Assembly (NCBI GenBank): GCA_029821455.1
Contig: JALGTI010000017.1
Coordinates: 1 to 18,720, forward strand
Length of the DNA: 18,720 nucleotides
Origin: Candidatus Zipacnadia bacterium
GTDB lineage: Bacteria > Armatimonadota > Zipacnadia > Zipacnadales > Zipacnadaceae
Direction of reading: 5' to 3'
This document shows positions 1 through 6,973 of the stretch, piece by piece; within the stretch, counting starts at the first letter, position 1; every line of letters starts with the position of its first letter. Below the pieces are notes generated by a model. The model saw nothing but the letters and a program-made list of their open reading frames with translations. It was not told the DNA's origin and did no database searches. The translations under genes and the position numbers were made by a program.

Positions 1-236
1 GAGGGCGCGAACTGGCTATCCAGGCTGATGACCACACTGTAGGTGCCGCTCCCCACAGCAGCCACAAATCGCTCCGCAATCTGGCGTCCCTCCTCCGGCA
101 TCCCAGAGATATTCACACCATCTGGACGCTGAACCGCTTCGCTTCTCAAAATGATCTGCTGTGGCTCAGGGATCAGTTCAGGGAATCTCGCCGAGGCAGC
201 GGCGGTGGGTGGCGCTTGAACTCTCCGGTTGCTCAT
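1..236 (-). CDS. 5' part of an unrecognised protein, third gene of the opine/B12 operon (runs off the window)
   Basis: The reading frame opens with ATG at 236-234 and stays open to the window edge, giving 78 N-terminal residues. The ATG overlaps the stop of the upstream cobalamin-binding gene as ATGA, the classic translational-coupling arrangement, so this is very probably a real gene expressed with the two genes before it. The first 20 or so residues are low-complexity and Ala/Pro-rich. A charged stretch follows, and the segment ends in GTYSVVISLDSQF. There is no signal peptide or membrane segment in the visible part. I do not recognise the family. From the context it should act in the same pathway as the opine-type dehydrogenase and the B12-binding protein, but that is inference only. 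Confidence 0.7.
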   Translation of the reverse strand, partial: MSNRRVQAPPTAAASARFPELIPEPQQIILRSEAVQRPDGVNISGMPEEGRQIAERFVAAVGSGTYSVVISLDSQFAP

Positions 237-1888
237 TTATCGTCTCCTTCGCTTGCGCTAGCATCCCGTAGGACCGCAAGCCTCTCACTCTCATTCAGCA
301 CCTTCCCCGTATCGGGGTCAATCGCACGGATCGCCCCATCAATGGGCGCAGTCGCAAGCTTGCCGGCGGCCCATTCGTTGCCACATAGATGTGGAGCGTC
401 CAGATAACCTAGCGCGATGGCCCTTGCAATAACCTTTGGGCTAGTCAGTGGATCGGCTGCATCATCACCCAACGCGCACAGAGCATCAAGCAGGATATGC
501 GCCTCGTTGATGAGTTCTTCCTTGCGCTCCTGGACTACCGAATCATAGCGCATATCCGGCATTCCGGCCAGGGACTGCCGGAAGACCCCGCGCACGATGT
601 CGCAGCTTTCGATGATATCCTCGACCGTGGCCGCATGGTCGCCTTCGCAGAATCCGACGACATGCACAATCTGCGGCCGAAGCTGAAGCTGCAGAACTGT
701 GGAGGCGGCAAGCTGTCCCTTGGCGACATTCGGATCCGGCGAGAAGCAGAGCAGCCCTGCACGGGTCTGGTGGATGACCTCGAATGTGTCATCACACAGA
801 CCCTCTATCATTTCAACCTTCGCCACCATCTTCGCCAGGTCCATCGCTGCTGAGGTAGTCGCAGGAGAGTTGAACATATACTGGGAGACATAGGTCTGCA
901 CGCCGACCGACTTGCAAACATACGCCCCCAGATAGGCTGCGGCCACCGCAATCGTGTCGTGCGCATCGCGCATAGACCAGTGATGCGCTTCATTGCACTC
1001 AACCGGGATGCCGCGTTCAGCATACCAGCGCATCGCTTCGATGTTCTCGGCAATGGACATCTCGGGCGGGCGGTTCGAGCGCCGGTCAAGCGTATTGTAC
1101 CAACACAGCGGGATAGCGCCCCAGGCATTGTGGATCGTCGCGACGTGAACCTCAGCCCATTGTATGAGGTCACACGTGCCGCTGTAACAGCGCACCAGTG
1201 GGTAATTCCCACAGCGAGAAGCCTCATATATCGCCCGCAGATCCTCGGGTGTCCGCAGCGGAACGCCACCGGCCCCATCAAGCTCCGGCTTCATCTCGTC
1301 AGGCCGGAAGAAATGTTCCTGGGCATTTTGGTCCGGCCCGATCGAGATCACATCAACCGCCCGCGCCTCGGCGATGCGGTGTGCACCCGCGACCGTTGCC
1401 TCTACTGTCGGCTGGCCGAAGTGGTGACGTAGAATCGGCAGCGGCGCCCTTTTCTCGATGCGCGCTTTCAGTGTGGTACCGAAGTCCTCGGGTAAGCGGG
1501 CCACATGCTCCCCGCGCAAGTAGGCCAGCACCTCCTCAGGCTTTTCGAGGCCGGTGAAGATCACCTCAAACATACCGGTCTGTTTGCCAACTTCCCCCAC
1601 GGGCGGAGTGCCACCTAGAGCAATACGCTTGTGGCTGAGCTTGCGGGCCTTGAGGCCCTCGCGGAGTTCTTCAAACAGATTGCCGGCGACCTCGGGCGTG
1701 AGTCTGTAGCTGACAGCGATCAATTCTGGATCATATTCCTCGACCGCATCGAGCAAGGCATCCACGAGGGTCGCTGCGCCCAGGAAGATCGTCTCATAGC
1801 CGACGCTCTCGGCCATTCGCAGGAACTTGAGCACACCGGCGACGTGAACGCAATTGCCCAACGAACAGGCCACGATTCTACTCTTCAC
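233..1888 (-). CDS. Cobalamin (B12)-binding mutase-like protein
   Basis: The 551-residue product has an N-terminal B12-binding-like domain (about residues 3-135): a beta strand (RIVACSL), a CVHVAG segment, and the region around YETIFLGA. The usual DxHxxG signature of corrinoid-dependent enzymes appears here as C13-x-H15-x-x-G18, so the cobalt-ligating His is present but the Asp is Cys. Residues from about 170 look like a TIM-barrel-type catalytic region rich in His, Cys and aromatic residues (for example ECNEAHHWSMRDAHD). Glutamate-mutase-like carbon-skeleton chemistry is the closest guess; substrate unknown. I chose the GTG at 1888-1886 because AGGGGG lies six bases upstream. A TTG start at 1909 would add seven residues but lacks a better site. 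The gene overlaps the end of the opine dehydrogenase gene by 11 bases and the next gene by 4, so the three are coupled. Confidence 0.75.
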   Translation of the reverse strand: MKSRIVACSLGNCVHVAGVLKFLRMAESVGYETIFLGAATLVDALLDAVEEYDPELIAVSYRLTPEVAGNLFEELREGLKARKLSHKRIALGGTPPVGEVGKQTGMFEVIFTGLEKPEEVLAYLRGEHVARLPEDFGTTLKARIEKRAPLPILRHHFGQPTVEATVAGAHRIAEARAVDVISIGPDQNAQEHFFRPDEMKPELDGAGGVPLRTPEDLRAIYEASRCGNYPLVRCYSGTCDLIQWAEVHVATIHNAWGAIPLCWYNTLDRRSNRPPEMSIAENIEAMRWYAERGIPVECNEAHHWSMRDAHDTIAVAAAYLGAYVCKSVGVQTYVSQYMFNSPATTSAAMDLAKMVAKVEMIEGLCDDTFEVIHQTRAGLLCFSPDPNVAKGQLAASTVLQLQLRPQIVHVVGFCEGDHAATVEDIIESCDIVRGVFRQSLAGMPDMRYDSVVQERKEELINEAHILLDALCALGDDAADPLTSPKVIARAIALGYLDAPHLCGNEWAAGKLATAPIDGAIRAIDPDTGKVLNESERLAVLRDASASEGDDK

Positions 1889-2993
1889 CCGGTTCCCCCT
1901 CACTGACAAGCCGGCGGAGCTGCCGCACGCTTAATCCCTTTATGCCCATCGTTTCAACGGTTCTGCCGATACTCCAGAAATCCTGTCCGACAAGTAGTGA
2001 AGCGAAATGAACGATGCTGCGCATTGTGGGCATCTCTACCCCATATTGCTCGCCCAGAGAAATCATTGGTATCAGGCTGGTCGGGACGTCTTCGAGTATG
2101 TAGCGGTGGGCCAGCGATTGCGGAGCCATAATTCCCTTGTAGCCCGGATTTGACTGCACCGCCTCATACAAGTCGCGGCCTGCCGCATCATAAGAGACAT
2201 ATAGCCAGGTGCGAACCCGCGTCGCCCCGATGCCGATGGCATCGGCAACCGCGATCCGTTCGTTGTCCACGGCCTCCAGATAGGTAGCAACTGATGGTGT
2301 AACGCCCTGCAGATAATACTCAAAGTCGCCGTGGGTATCCTCGATGCGGGCGGCGTTCACCAACATCACCGCCGGGTGAAACATCACGGCAACATTGTCA
2401 ATGCTTGTGCGTAGTACGTTGGTCCCAGGCACAAACTGAGGGTAGGCGTGACGCAGCGCTGTTACCACCTCACCAGTGCGATAGCCCGGCAGGGCGGCCA
2501 CCGGCACGCTGTACTTCACTGCAAAGATCTTAGCCTGGGCAGGGCCTACCACACGGCTTGCGTAGACAAAGGTCTGTGTCTCCGCGATCAGCGGCTCTGA
2601 CTGGCACCCAGCGGCGCGTAGGCTATGCCGAAAAGTCAGCGCCCCTCCAGTGCGCCCTGGATTGAGGACAACAATCTGTTCCTTCCGCACGCACTGCGCC
2701 AGGCACTCGGCGACATGGCTGTGTCCGGTTGCCGGAATCACGACCATCAAGATGTCGGCCTCGGGGACGACCTCGGCGCAGTCAGTGCTGATTTTCCTGA
2801 GTTGCCCCAGACCACCCTCAATATGGCTATCGTCTGGGGGCAGCAGCTCGATGGCACCTAGCTCCTTAATCGCCTGTAAGCGCTCCGGCGAGCGGTTCCA
2901 GAGATTCACGTCGAAGCCCATCAGTGCCAGGTGGGCGGCCATCGCTGTGCCGCCGTGACCTGCACCCAAGACGCAGAACGTGGGTTTGACCAT
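1878..2993 (-). CDS. NAD/NADP octopine/nopaline (opine) dehydrogenase family protein
   Basis: The 371-residue protein has an N-terminal Rossmann fold with the dinucleotide motif GAGHGG at residues 10-15. The C-terminal all-alpha octopine-dehydrogenase domain starts near residue 185 and contains the family's His in FHPAVMLVN (H206) and the acidic/basic pair in D-N-E-R (about 243-246). Family members reversibly couple an amino acid to a 2-oxoacid by NAD(P)H-dependent reductive condensation. Some homologues act on other 2-hydroxy or imino substrates, so the exact substrate cannot be read from the sequence. The start is ATG with GGGAGG six bases upstream, a strong ribosome site fitting the first gene of an operon. 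The 3' end overlaps the cobalamin-binding gene by 11 bases. Pairing an opine dehydrogenase with a B12 enzyme is unusual. Confidence 0.85.
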   Translation of the reverse strand: MVKPTFCVLGAGHGGTAMAAHLALMGFDVNLWNRSPERLQAIKELGAIELLPPDDSHIEGGLGQLRKISTDCAEVVPEADILMVVIPATGHSHVAECLAQCVRKEQIVVLNPGRTGGALTFRHSLRAAGCQSEPLIAETQTFVYASRVVGPAQAKIFAVKYSVPVAALPGYRTGEVVTALRHAYPQFVPGTNVLRTSIDNVAVMFHPAVMLVNAARIEDTHGDFEYYLQGVTPSVATYLEAVDNERIAVADAIGIGATRVRTWLYVSYDAAGRDLYEAVQSNPGYKGIMAPQSLAHRYILEDVPTSLIPMISLGEQYGVEMPTMRSIVHFASLLVGQDFWSIGRTVETMGIKGLSVRQLRRLVSEGEPGEE

Positions 2994-3096
2994 TGCGTTC
3001 CTCCCTTCAATCGGTTAGTTACAGTTCAGATCCGGATGAGTGAAATTCCCAGGCTGCCGGCCCCGGGCGAGGTCACACAAGAGCGCAGGAACATCC

Positions 3097-3519
3097 TCAC
3101 CAGTTCTCGACCTGACCTCGCGGTGGCTCCAGACCCTCGAGAATGCGTCTGATCACAAGGCAAAAATCGTCGTAATTAGTAATCGGCTTGGGGTAATACC
3201 AAGTGGCTCCGAGGTCTATGCCAGTCCTGATACTAGACGGCCCCCTGAGCGCGGTGAGCAGCACCACCGGAATGTCTTTGAGCCGCTCGTCATCTTGGAT
3301 CTCGGCAAGGGCGGTCCAGCCATCCAAACGCGGCATCATCACATCGAGCACGATGAGGTCCGGCTGAACATCTTTGAGGATTTCCAGGGCCTGTAGGCCA
3401 TCGTAGGCCTCGATTACCTCGTAGCCCTCGCTTTCCAATAACAGACGCATACCGAGCACCGTATCAGGGCTATCATCCGCGACCAGGATTCTCTTGTGTC
3501 TCTGCCCAGCGTTGTCCAT
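3097..3519 (-). CDS. Stand-alone response regulator (CheY-like receiver domain)
   Basis: The 140-residue protein is a single receiver domain with no output domain. All the phosphorelay residues are visible: acidic pair D15-D16, phosphoacceptor D59 (in IVLDVMMP), T89 (in VVLLTA) and K111 (in YPKPI). It would be phosphorylated by a histidine kinase not encoded in this window and act through protein-protein contacts. ATG start at 3519 is preceded by a purine-rich stretch rather than a clean Shine-Dalgarno. It lies 103 bases upstream of the opine dehydrogenase gene on the same strand with no clear terminator between, so co-transcription is possible. It is divergent from the Gfo/Idh/MocA gene. The short C-terminal tail after the receiver fold (about residues 125-140) is uncharacterised. 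Confidence 0.9.
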   Translation of the reverse strand: MDNAGQRHKRILVADDSPDTVLGMRLLLESEGYEVIEAYDGLQALEILKDVQPDLIVLDVMMPRLDGWTALAEIQDDERLKDIPVVLLTALRGPSSIRTGIDLGATWYYPKPITNYDDFCLVIRRILEGLEPPRGQVENW

Positions 3520-3643
3520 TGCTCTTTCTCTCTACCTCTTGGCGTTTCGGCGTGTGCCCACACTTCTAGCTTACAAATTCGCCATTCGTGTGCCGTTCAC
3601 CTTCCCCACTATAGGCGCTAATCTGTCCAGCACCGAAATAAAC

Positions 3644-3658
3644 CACAAGGTCCTTGTG
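3644..3658. promoter_or_regulatory. Perfect 15-bp palindrome, candidate operator
   Basis: CACAAGG-T-CCTTGTG is a perfect 7-bp inverted repeat around a single base. It lies in the 220-bp region between the divergent response-regulator and oxidoreductase genes, about 80 bases upstream of the latter's chosen start. Compact palindromes of this kind are typical operators for dimeric regulators such as the LacI or GntR type. No regulator is identified here. A weaker inverted repeat (GTGTG-CC-CACAC, 3552-3563) lies nearer the response-regulator gene. Confidence 0.35.
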
Positions 3659-3739
3659 AGCAAGGAATTGCAGTCTGAACCGAGAATTACGCTTCGTGAA
3701 CACTTCAAGCCGCAAATCGGCTTCCGGCAGGTGAAATCA

Positions 3740-4729
3740 GTGTCCAGTTATCCTGTTCGACTGGCGTATCTTGGTGTGGGGGGCTATGGTGGGGCGCCCC
3801 TGCAAGCCAGCGCCCAGAGCGATATGGTTAAGATCGGTGGTGTTTGTGACCTCAACCGCGAGGTGGCTGAATCGCAGGCAGCGCGCTATCAGTGTGAGGT
3901 ATGGGATAGCTTTGAGCAGATACTTGAAGACGATGCTGTGGGCGGCGTCGTGATGACACTACCCCCGGATGAAAACCTCCGCTACGTCCAACAGACGGCC
4001 GCTGCAGGCAAGCACTGCTTCGTAGCCAAGCCCATTGCCACGACTACGGCTGATGCCCGGGCGATGCAGCAGGCCTGCCAGGATGCTGGTGTGGTCCTAA
4101 TGGTGGGGCACAACGACCGCCGGCGTGCGGAGGTGCGTGAGGCCAAGCGCCTTATTGAGGAGGGCAAGATTGGCCAGCCAGTGCTGTTTGAGGGCCACTT
4201 CTCCCATATGGGCGGCTGGGGCCTGACAGCCGCCGAGTGGCGGGCCCAGCGTGACCGCTGCCCCGTTGTGGCGCTGATGATGCTCGGCGTTCATGCCATT
4301 GACAGCATGATATACCTGTTGGGCCCTGCCACTGTGGTCAAGGCCTTTCACAGACACGCCGCGATGCCGGTCGATAACGAGGATGTGGCGGTCCAGATAT
4401 TCGAACTGGAGGGCGGCGCGTTGGGTTATGTGGGTGACAGCTACTGTAGCCCACATACGCATTATTATCGTGTGCTGGGCACCGAGGGCTCTCTGTACGT
4501 TGAATACGAGAAGCTGACGCTGATAGATGCCAAGACAAATCCTCAGGAAGTGGACTGTCCTCCCACAAATCCTGAAGTGGAGTTAGTGGAAGAATTCGCC
4601 CGTGGCATCGTCGAGGGCATCGAGATCGAGACCGATGGCGAGGAGTCAATCAAGGCGCTGGCTTGTGTGGAGGGGGCGATCAAGTCCGCCCGCGACGGCT
4701 GCGAGGTTATGATAGCAGACCTGTTGTAA
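3740..4729 (+). CDS. Gfo/Idh/MocA family NAD(P)-dependent oxidoreductase
   Basis: The 329-residue protein has an N-terminal Rossmann domain with GVGGYG at residues 12-17 and the family KP motif (AKPIA, K98-P99). A C-terminal alpha/beta domain carries GVHAID (H185, D188), where the family's catalytic His/Asp lie. These enzymes oxidise or reduce sugars, inositols or related polyols; the substrate is not predictable. An open frame extends upstream to 3494, but homologues begin just before the Rossmann motif. I chose GTG 3740 because AGGTGA lies five bases upstream; GTG 3731 and GTG 3656 (with AAGG) are alternatives. It is divergent from the response regulator, with a palindrome in the shared upstream region, and ends before a GC-rich hairpin. 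Confidence 0.85.
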   Translation: MSSYPVRLAYLGVGGYGGAPLQASAQSDMVKIGGVCDLNREVAESQAARYQCEVWDSFEQILEDDAVGGVVMTLPPDENLRYVQQTAAAGKHCFVAKPIATTTADARAMQQACQDAGVVLMVGHNDRRRAEVREAKRLIEEGKIGQPVLFEGHFSHMGGWGLTAAEWRAQRDRCPVVALMMLGVHAIDSMIYLLGPATVVKAFHRHAAMPVDNEDVAVQIFELEGGALGYVGDSYCSPHTHYYRVLGTEGSLYVEYEKLTLIDAKTNPQEVDCPPTNPEVELVEEFARGIVEGIEIETDGEESIKALACVEGAIKSARDGCEVMIADLL

Positions 4730-4755
4730 GTCGCCGCGAACTGCTCACAACATAT

Positions 4756-4783
4756 CGGCCGGGCGAATCCAATCGCCCGGCCG
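4756..4783. terminator. GC-rich hairpin between convergent genes
   Basis: Eleven paired bases (CGGCCGGGCGA against TCGCCCGGCCG) enclose a six-base loop. The hairpin lies in the 77-bp gap between the end of the oxidoreductase gene (plus) and the end of the flgM-like gene (minus). Neither flank has a run of T, so it is not a textbook intrinsic terminator. Its position suits a bidirectional transcription stop or 3'-end protecting structure. Confidence 0.6.
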
Positions 4784-4806
4784 CCAGAGTTGCGTGCTGT
4801 CGGCAG

Positions 4807-5106
4807 CTAAATCCCGCCCCTGATCACAGCCTCCGCTATGGTCTCTGCATCCACCTCGTAGGCCCCGGCCTCGATCTGCTGCTTGAGGTCTGCCACCTTG
4901 TCCTGACGCATGGCCGCGGACTGCATGGCGGTGTGATACGCTTTCTGTAGTTCTGCCGCACGGGGGCTGAGGACTGCCTCATCGCTGCCAGCGGCAGCGG
5001 CCACTCCCGCCACGCCCCCGGTCTCAGCCGTTCCCATGCGGGCGCCTCTGACCTGCTCGATGGAACTCCTGACCAACTCGGCCACTTCCTTCGACTCTAT
5101 CCTCAT
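4807..5106 (-). CDS. flgM: FlgM-like anti-sigma-28 factor
   Basis: The 99-residue protein matches FlgM in size and layout. It has a short N-terminal helix, a flexible Ala/Gly-rich linker (about residues 24-45) and a C-terminal helical region. The C-terminal part (about 67-95) shows the conserved pattern R-x-x-K-V-A-x-L-K-x-x-I followed by G-x-Y-x-V-D and I-A, which in FlgM contacts sigma-28. FlgM holds sigma-28 (FliA/SigD) inactive until the flagellar hook-basal body is complete. The chosen ATG has AGGGAG six bases upstream; the frame is open further 5' but that part overlaps the promoter. A near-consensus sigma-28 promoter lies directly upstream, fitting autoregulation. No other flagellar gene is in the window; it lies downstream of an ECF sigma module on the same strand. 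Confidence 0.8.
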   Translation of the reverse strand: MRIESKEVAELVRSSIEQVRGARMGTAETGGVAGVAAAAGSDEAVLSPRAAELQKAYHTAMQSAAMRQDKVADLKQQIEAGAYEVDAETIAEAVIRGGI

Positions 5107-5143
5107 CAGTCGCTCCCTGTTGCCTCCGCTGCGAAATTGTATC

Positions 5144-5168
5144 GGAGATGTAACGTCTCCTGTAACGT
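5144..5168 (-). repeat. Direct repeats and small hairpin in the flgM leader
   Basis: The octamer ACGTTACA (minus strand) occurs twice, 12 bases apart, at 5168-5161 and 5156-5149. The first copy abuts the -10 element, so both lie around the expected transcription start and early leader. The second copy is in the loop region of a five-base-pair hairpin (GGAGA/TCTCC, 5144-5160). This may be a regulator site or a leader structure; nothing identifies the factor. Confidence 0.35.
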
Positions 5169-5195
5169 ATATCGGCAGGCGGCAAGAATACTTAA
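5169..5195 (-). promoter_or_regulatory. Sigma-28 (FliA/SigD) type promoter of flgM
   Basis: On the minus strand TTAAGTAT (5195-5188) is followed after exactly 11 bases by GCCGATAT (5176-5169). The enterobacterial sigma-28 consensus is TAAAGTTT, 11 bases, GCCGATAA, so 13 of 16 positions match with the correct spacing. Transcription would start near 5162 and give a leader of about 55 bases. An A-tract (minus strand, near 5209-5215) lies upstream of the -35 element. Its placement directly before a sigma-28 inhibitor gene strongly supports function. Confidence 0.75.
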
Positions 5196-5256
5196 GCCGC
5201 GGACGGAGTTTTTTTCTCATCTCACGGTATATTAGCAATTACTGTGCCATGCTGCC

Positions 5257-6288
5257 CTATCGGCCATCAGGCATTGACCTCTGAATGCTACGTATCTCCT
5301 TGTTCGAAAGTGTCCCCACCAGGACGAAGGAATAGCCGCCCTGGGTCCAGGTCACCACACGGGATCGGACAGAAGTCTCGCACTGTAAGGGAGCCGGGCT
5401 CTGGAAGAGGCTGAAGGTATCCACGCCGTTGGTGAATGGCAGCCACAGCAGGGGTTGACCACGGTGGTCGTTGACGGCCACTTGGTCTTGTTGGAACACA
5501 TATCCAGGAGGCAACCGGGCCGGCACAAGCGCTCTGAACCCCACCTTCGCCTGAGCGTCAGCCAGCGTCATCCGTTGTGGTGGTGGGGGTAACTCCCGAA
5601 CAATGGCGCCCTCAGGCACCTCAAAGACGAACATGGTCTCATCAAGCTGGGGATGGAAGTTGATCGTGGTATAGTAGGACGAATAGGCCAGACGCTCGTC
5701 AGAGCCAAAGCGCTGGACCTTCAGCTCTACTGTAGTCAGCCCGTCCAGCCAAACCTTGCGCACCAGGCGGCCGCTGTAGTCACTGAACGCGATTATGTGA
5801 CAGAGCCGCCCGGCCACGATGCCGTCACCTAGGGACCGGGCCTCCAGTGTGCGCTTGAGGGATGACAAGACCGCCAGGCGTTGCTGTCGCTGCTCGGCAA
5901 AGGGCCGCAATTGCTGATGAATTACCTTGTTCTGGTGCGGCCAGTACTCCCACACCTCGGAGCCATTGCACACCTTCAGACGCCCACGCTGGTCAGGAGG
6001 GTACAGGACCACAATGCGCTCGCGGTTGCCCGGCATCCGAGTGATCTTCTGCTGATAGCCGCTCACCTTGCGGCCTTTGTCGAATATCACAATATCGCGG
6101 ATGCCCAGATACGCGACATTGCCAGCAGCGCGGATACTGGCCTCCAGCCGCTCCCACGCCGCCTCATCGCTCCAGACGGCAGCTAGTCCCACGACCAGCG
6201 TTGTCAGCACGCAGATACCTATGCGCCACAGAGCCCTGCCTCTGGAAACCAGTACAACTTGTGCTGTTTCGCCCAACAATCTGCTCAC
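5257..6288 (-). CDS. MucB/RseB-like sigma-factor regulatory protein
   Basis: The 343-residue protein begins with a hydrophobic segment (about residues 20-39, following basic residues) that would be a signal peptide or anchor, placing the rest outside the cytoplasm. Residues about 45-225 resemble the LolA/RseB-type half-barrel seen in MucB/RseB and related lipoprotein-carrier folds. Residues about 235-340 form a second domain like the C-terminal part of RseB or a DUF4367-type domain. In the Proteobacterial system RseB binds the periplasmic part of the anti-sigma factor and protects it from proteolysis. Here the gene directly follows the zinc-finger anti-sigma gene (27 bases), giving the same order. 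The start is GTG at 6288 with only a weak upstream GAGG, so it may be slightly downstream. Confidence 0.75.
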   Translation of the reverse strand: MSRLLGETAQVVLVSRGRALWRIGICVLTTLVVGLAAVWSDEAAWERLEASIRAAGNVAYLGIRDIVIFDKGRKVSGYQQKITRMPGNRERIVVLYPPDQRGRLKVCNGSEVWEYWPHQNKVIHQQLRPFAEQRQQRLAVLSSLKRTLEARSLGDGIVAGRLCHIIAFSDYSGRLVRKVWLDGLTTVELKVQRFGSDERLAYSSYYTTINFHPQLDETMFVFEVPEGAIVRELPPPPQRMTLADAQAKVGFRALVPARLPPGYVFQQDQVAVNDHRGQPLLWLPFTNGVDTFSLFQSPAPLQCETSVRSRVVTWTQGGYSFVLVGTLSNKEIRSIQRSMPDGR

Positions 6289-6315
6289 GCTCTTGCCGCC
6301 TCGGCCGGCCCGGCT

Positions 6316-6855
6316 CTATTCCCCCAGTGAATGGGATATCATCTGGATGCCGCTGTCATCGCCCAGAGGCTGACTGGTAACATATCCCTCGTGCTGGAAG
6401 ACAAGGTCTTCGATGGCATCATACGTCAAACCCACGGCACTGACCTCGGTTACCGCAATATTACTGGCAATATGATAGGATGGCTGGGGTGTCTGCAGGC
6501 GCGTAGCTATGAATCCGGTCGCCGCCAGCAGGAGCAATCCAACCGCTGCCAAACCGGTCACACCTGGGCCCAGTCGCGGTGCCGGAGCCCGCAAGTCGCC
6601 CAGCAAGCGGTCCAGCCAGCCAACCCGCCGTCGCTGTAGCTGTGAGATGGATTCCTGCACCGCAATGTTGAAGTCGCCAGGCAGCTTCGCTTCGGACAAT
6701 CTGCCCAACAGCGCAACCGTCGCCCGCATCCGCTCCGCATAGTCCCGGCACTGCGGGCAGACCTTGCTGTGCTCGCTCAGTTCGCGCTGAGTTTGCGGGA
6801 GTAGCTCGTCCTCCCGCAGGGTTGCTATCGTTTTCCTGAAGTCTGCACATCTCAT
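6316..6855 (-). CDS. Zinc-finger membrane anti-sigma factor
   Basis: The 179-residue product has an N-terminal ZAS-type anti-sigma domain with the H-x3-C-x2-C motif (H29, C33, C36). A cytoplasmic linker follows, then one transmembrane helix (about residues 98-120) and an extracytoplasmic tail of about 60 residues. Such proteins bind and silence the ECF sigma factor encoded beside them and release it after regulated cleavage or signal sensing. It lies between the ECF sigma gene and the RseB-like gene on the same strand. I chose ATG 6855 because it places the conserved zf-HC2 region at the usual distance. A GTG at 6888 would add 11 residues. Neither has a strong ribosome site. The extracytoplasmic tail would be the contact for the RseB-like partner. 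Confidence 0.85.
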   Translation of the reverse strand: MRCADFRKTIATLREDELLPQTQRELSEHSKVCPQCRDYAERMRATVALLGRLSEAKLPGDFNIAVQESISQLQRRRVGWLDRLLGDLRAPAPRLGPGVTGLAAVGLLLLAATGFIATRLQTPQPSYHIASNIAVTEVSAVGLTYDAIEDLVFQHEGYVTSQPLGDDSGIQMISHSLGE

Positions 6856-6942
6856 TGCCCGACACCCGTTTCTCGGCTGCGTCTGCACTGCATGTATCTG
6901 CCGTGATATTGTCCACGTATGTGGCGTGAAAAGCTGGGCTTT

Positions 6943-6968
6943 GGCAAGCGGGACGCCTGCCCCACGCG
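6943..6968 (-). repeat. Dispersed palindromic repeat, copy A (with 16477-16502)
   Basis: Read on the minus strand, this 26-base stretch matches 16477-16502 of the plus strand at 23 of 26 positions. Its core is an imperfect hairpin, GGCAGGCG-TCC-CGCTTGCC. It lies in the 118-base gap between the ECF sigma and anti-sigma genes, so an inserted hairpin may tune expression within that operon. Short intergenic palindromes of this type resemble REP-like elements. No transposase is seen nearby. Confidence 0.6.
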
Positions 6969-6973
6969 ATCCA

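Noticed and set aside
959..1557. Plus-strand frames of 119-157 codons across the B12-binding gene
   Set aside because: They are antisense to a well-supported coding gene, Arg/Pro-rich as expected for a GC-rich shadow frame, and have no ribosome sites.
3494..3739. N-terminal extension of the Gfo/Idh/MocA frame, about 82 residues with a hydrophobic beginning
   Set aside because: It reads into the divergent response-regulator start, lacks a ribosome site, and homologues begin just before the Rossmann motif; a GTG with AGGTGA at 3740 explains the gene better.
5196..5220. T-run at 5209-5215 as an intrinsic terminator on the plus strand
   Set aside because: No convincing hairpin precedes the T-run and no plus-strand gene ends nearby; on the minus strand it is an A-tract upstream of the flgM promoter.
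6461..6916. 151-codon minus-strand frame overlapping the anti-sigma gene
   Set aside because: It is a shifted frame of a gene with a clear zinc-finger motif and membrane helix; its translation has no recognisable features.
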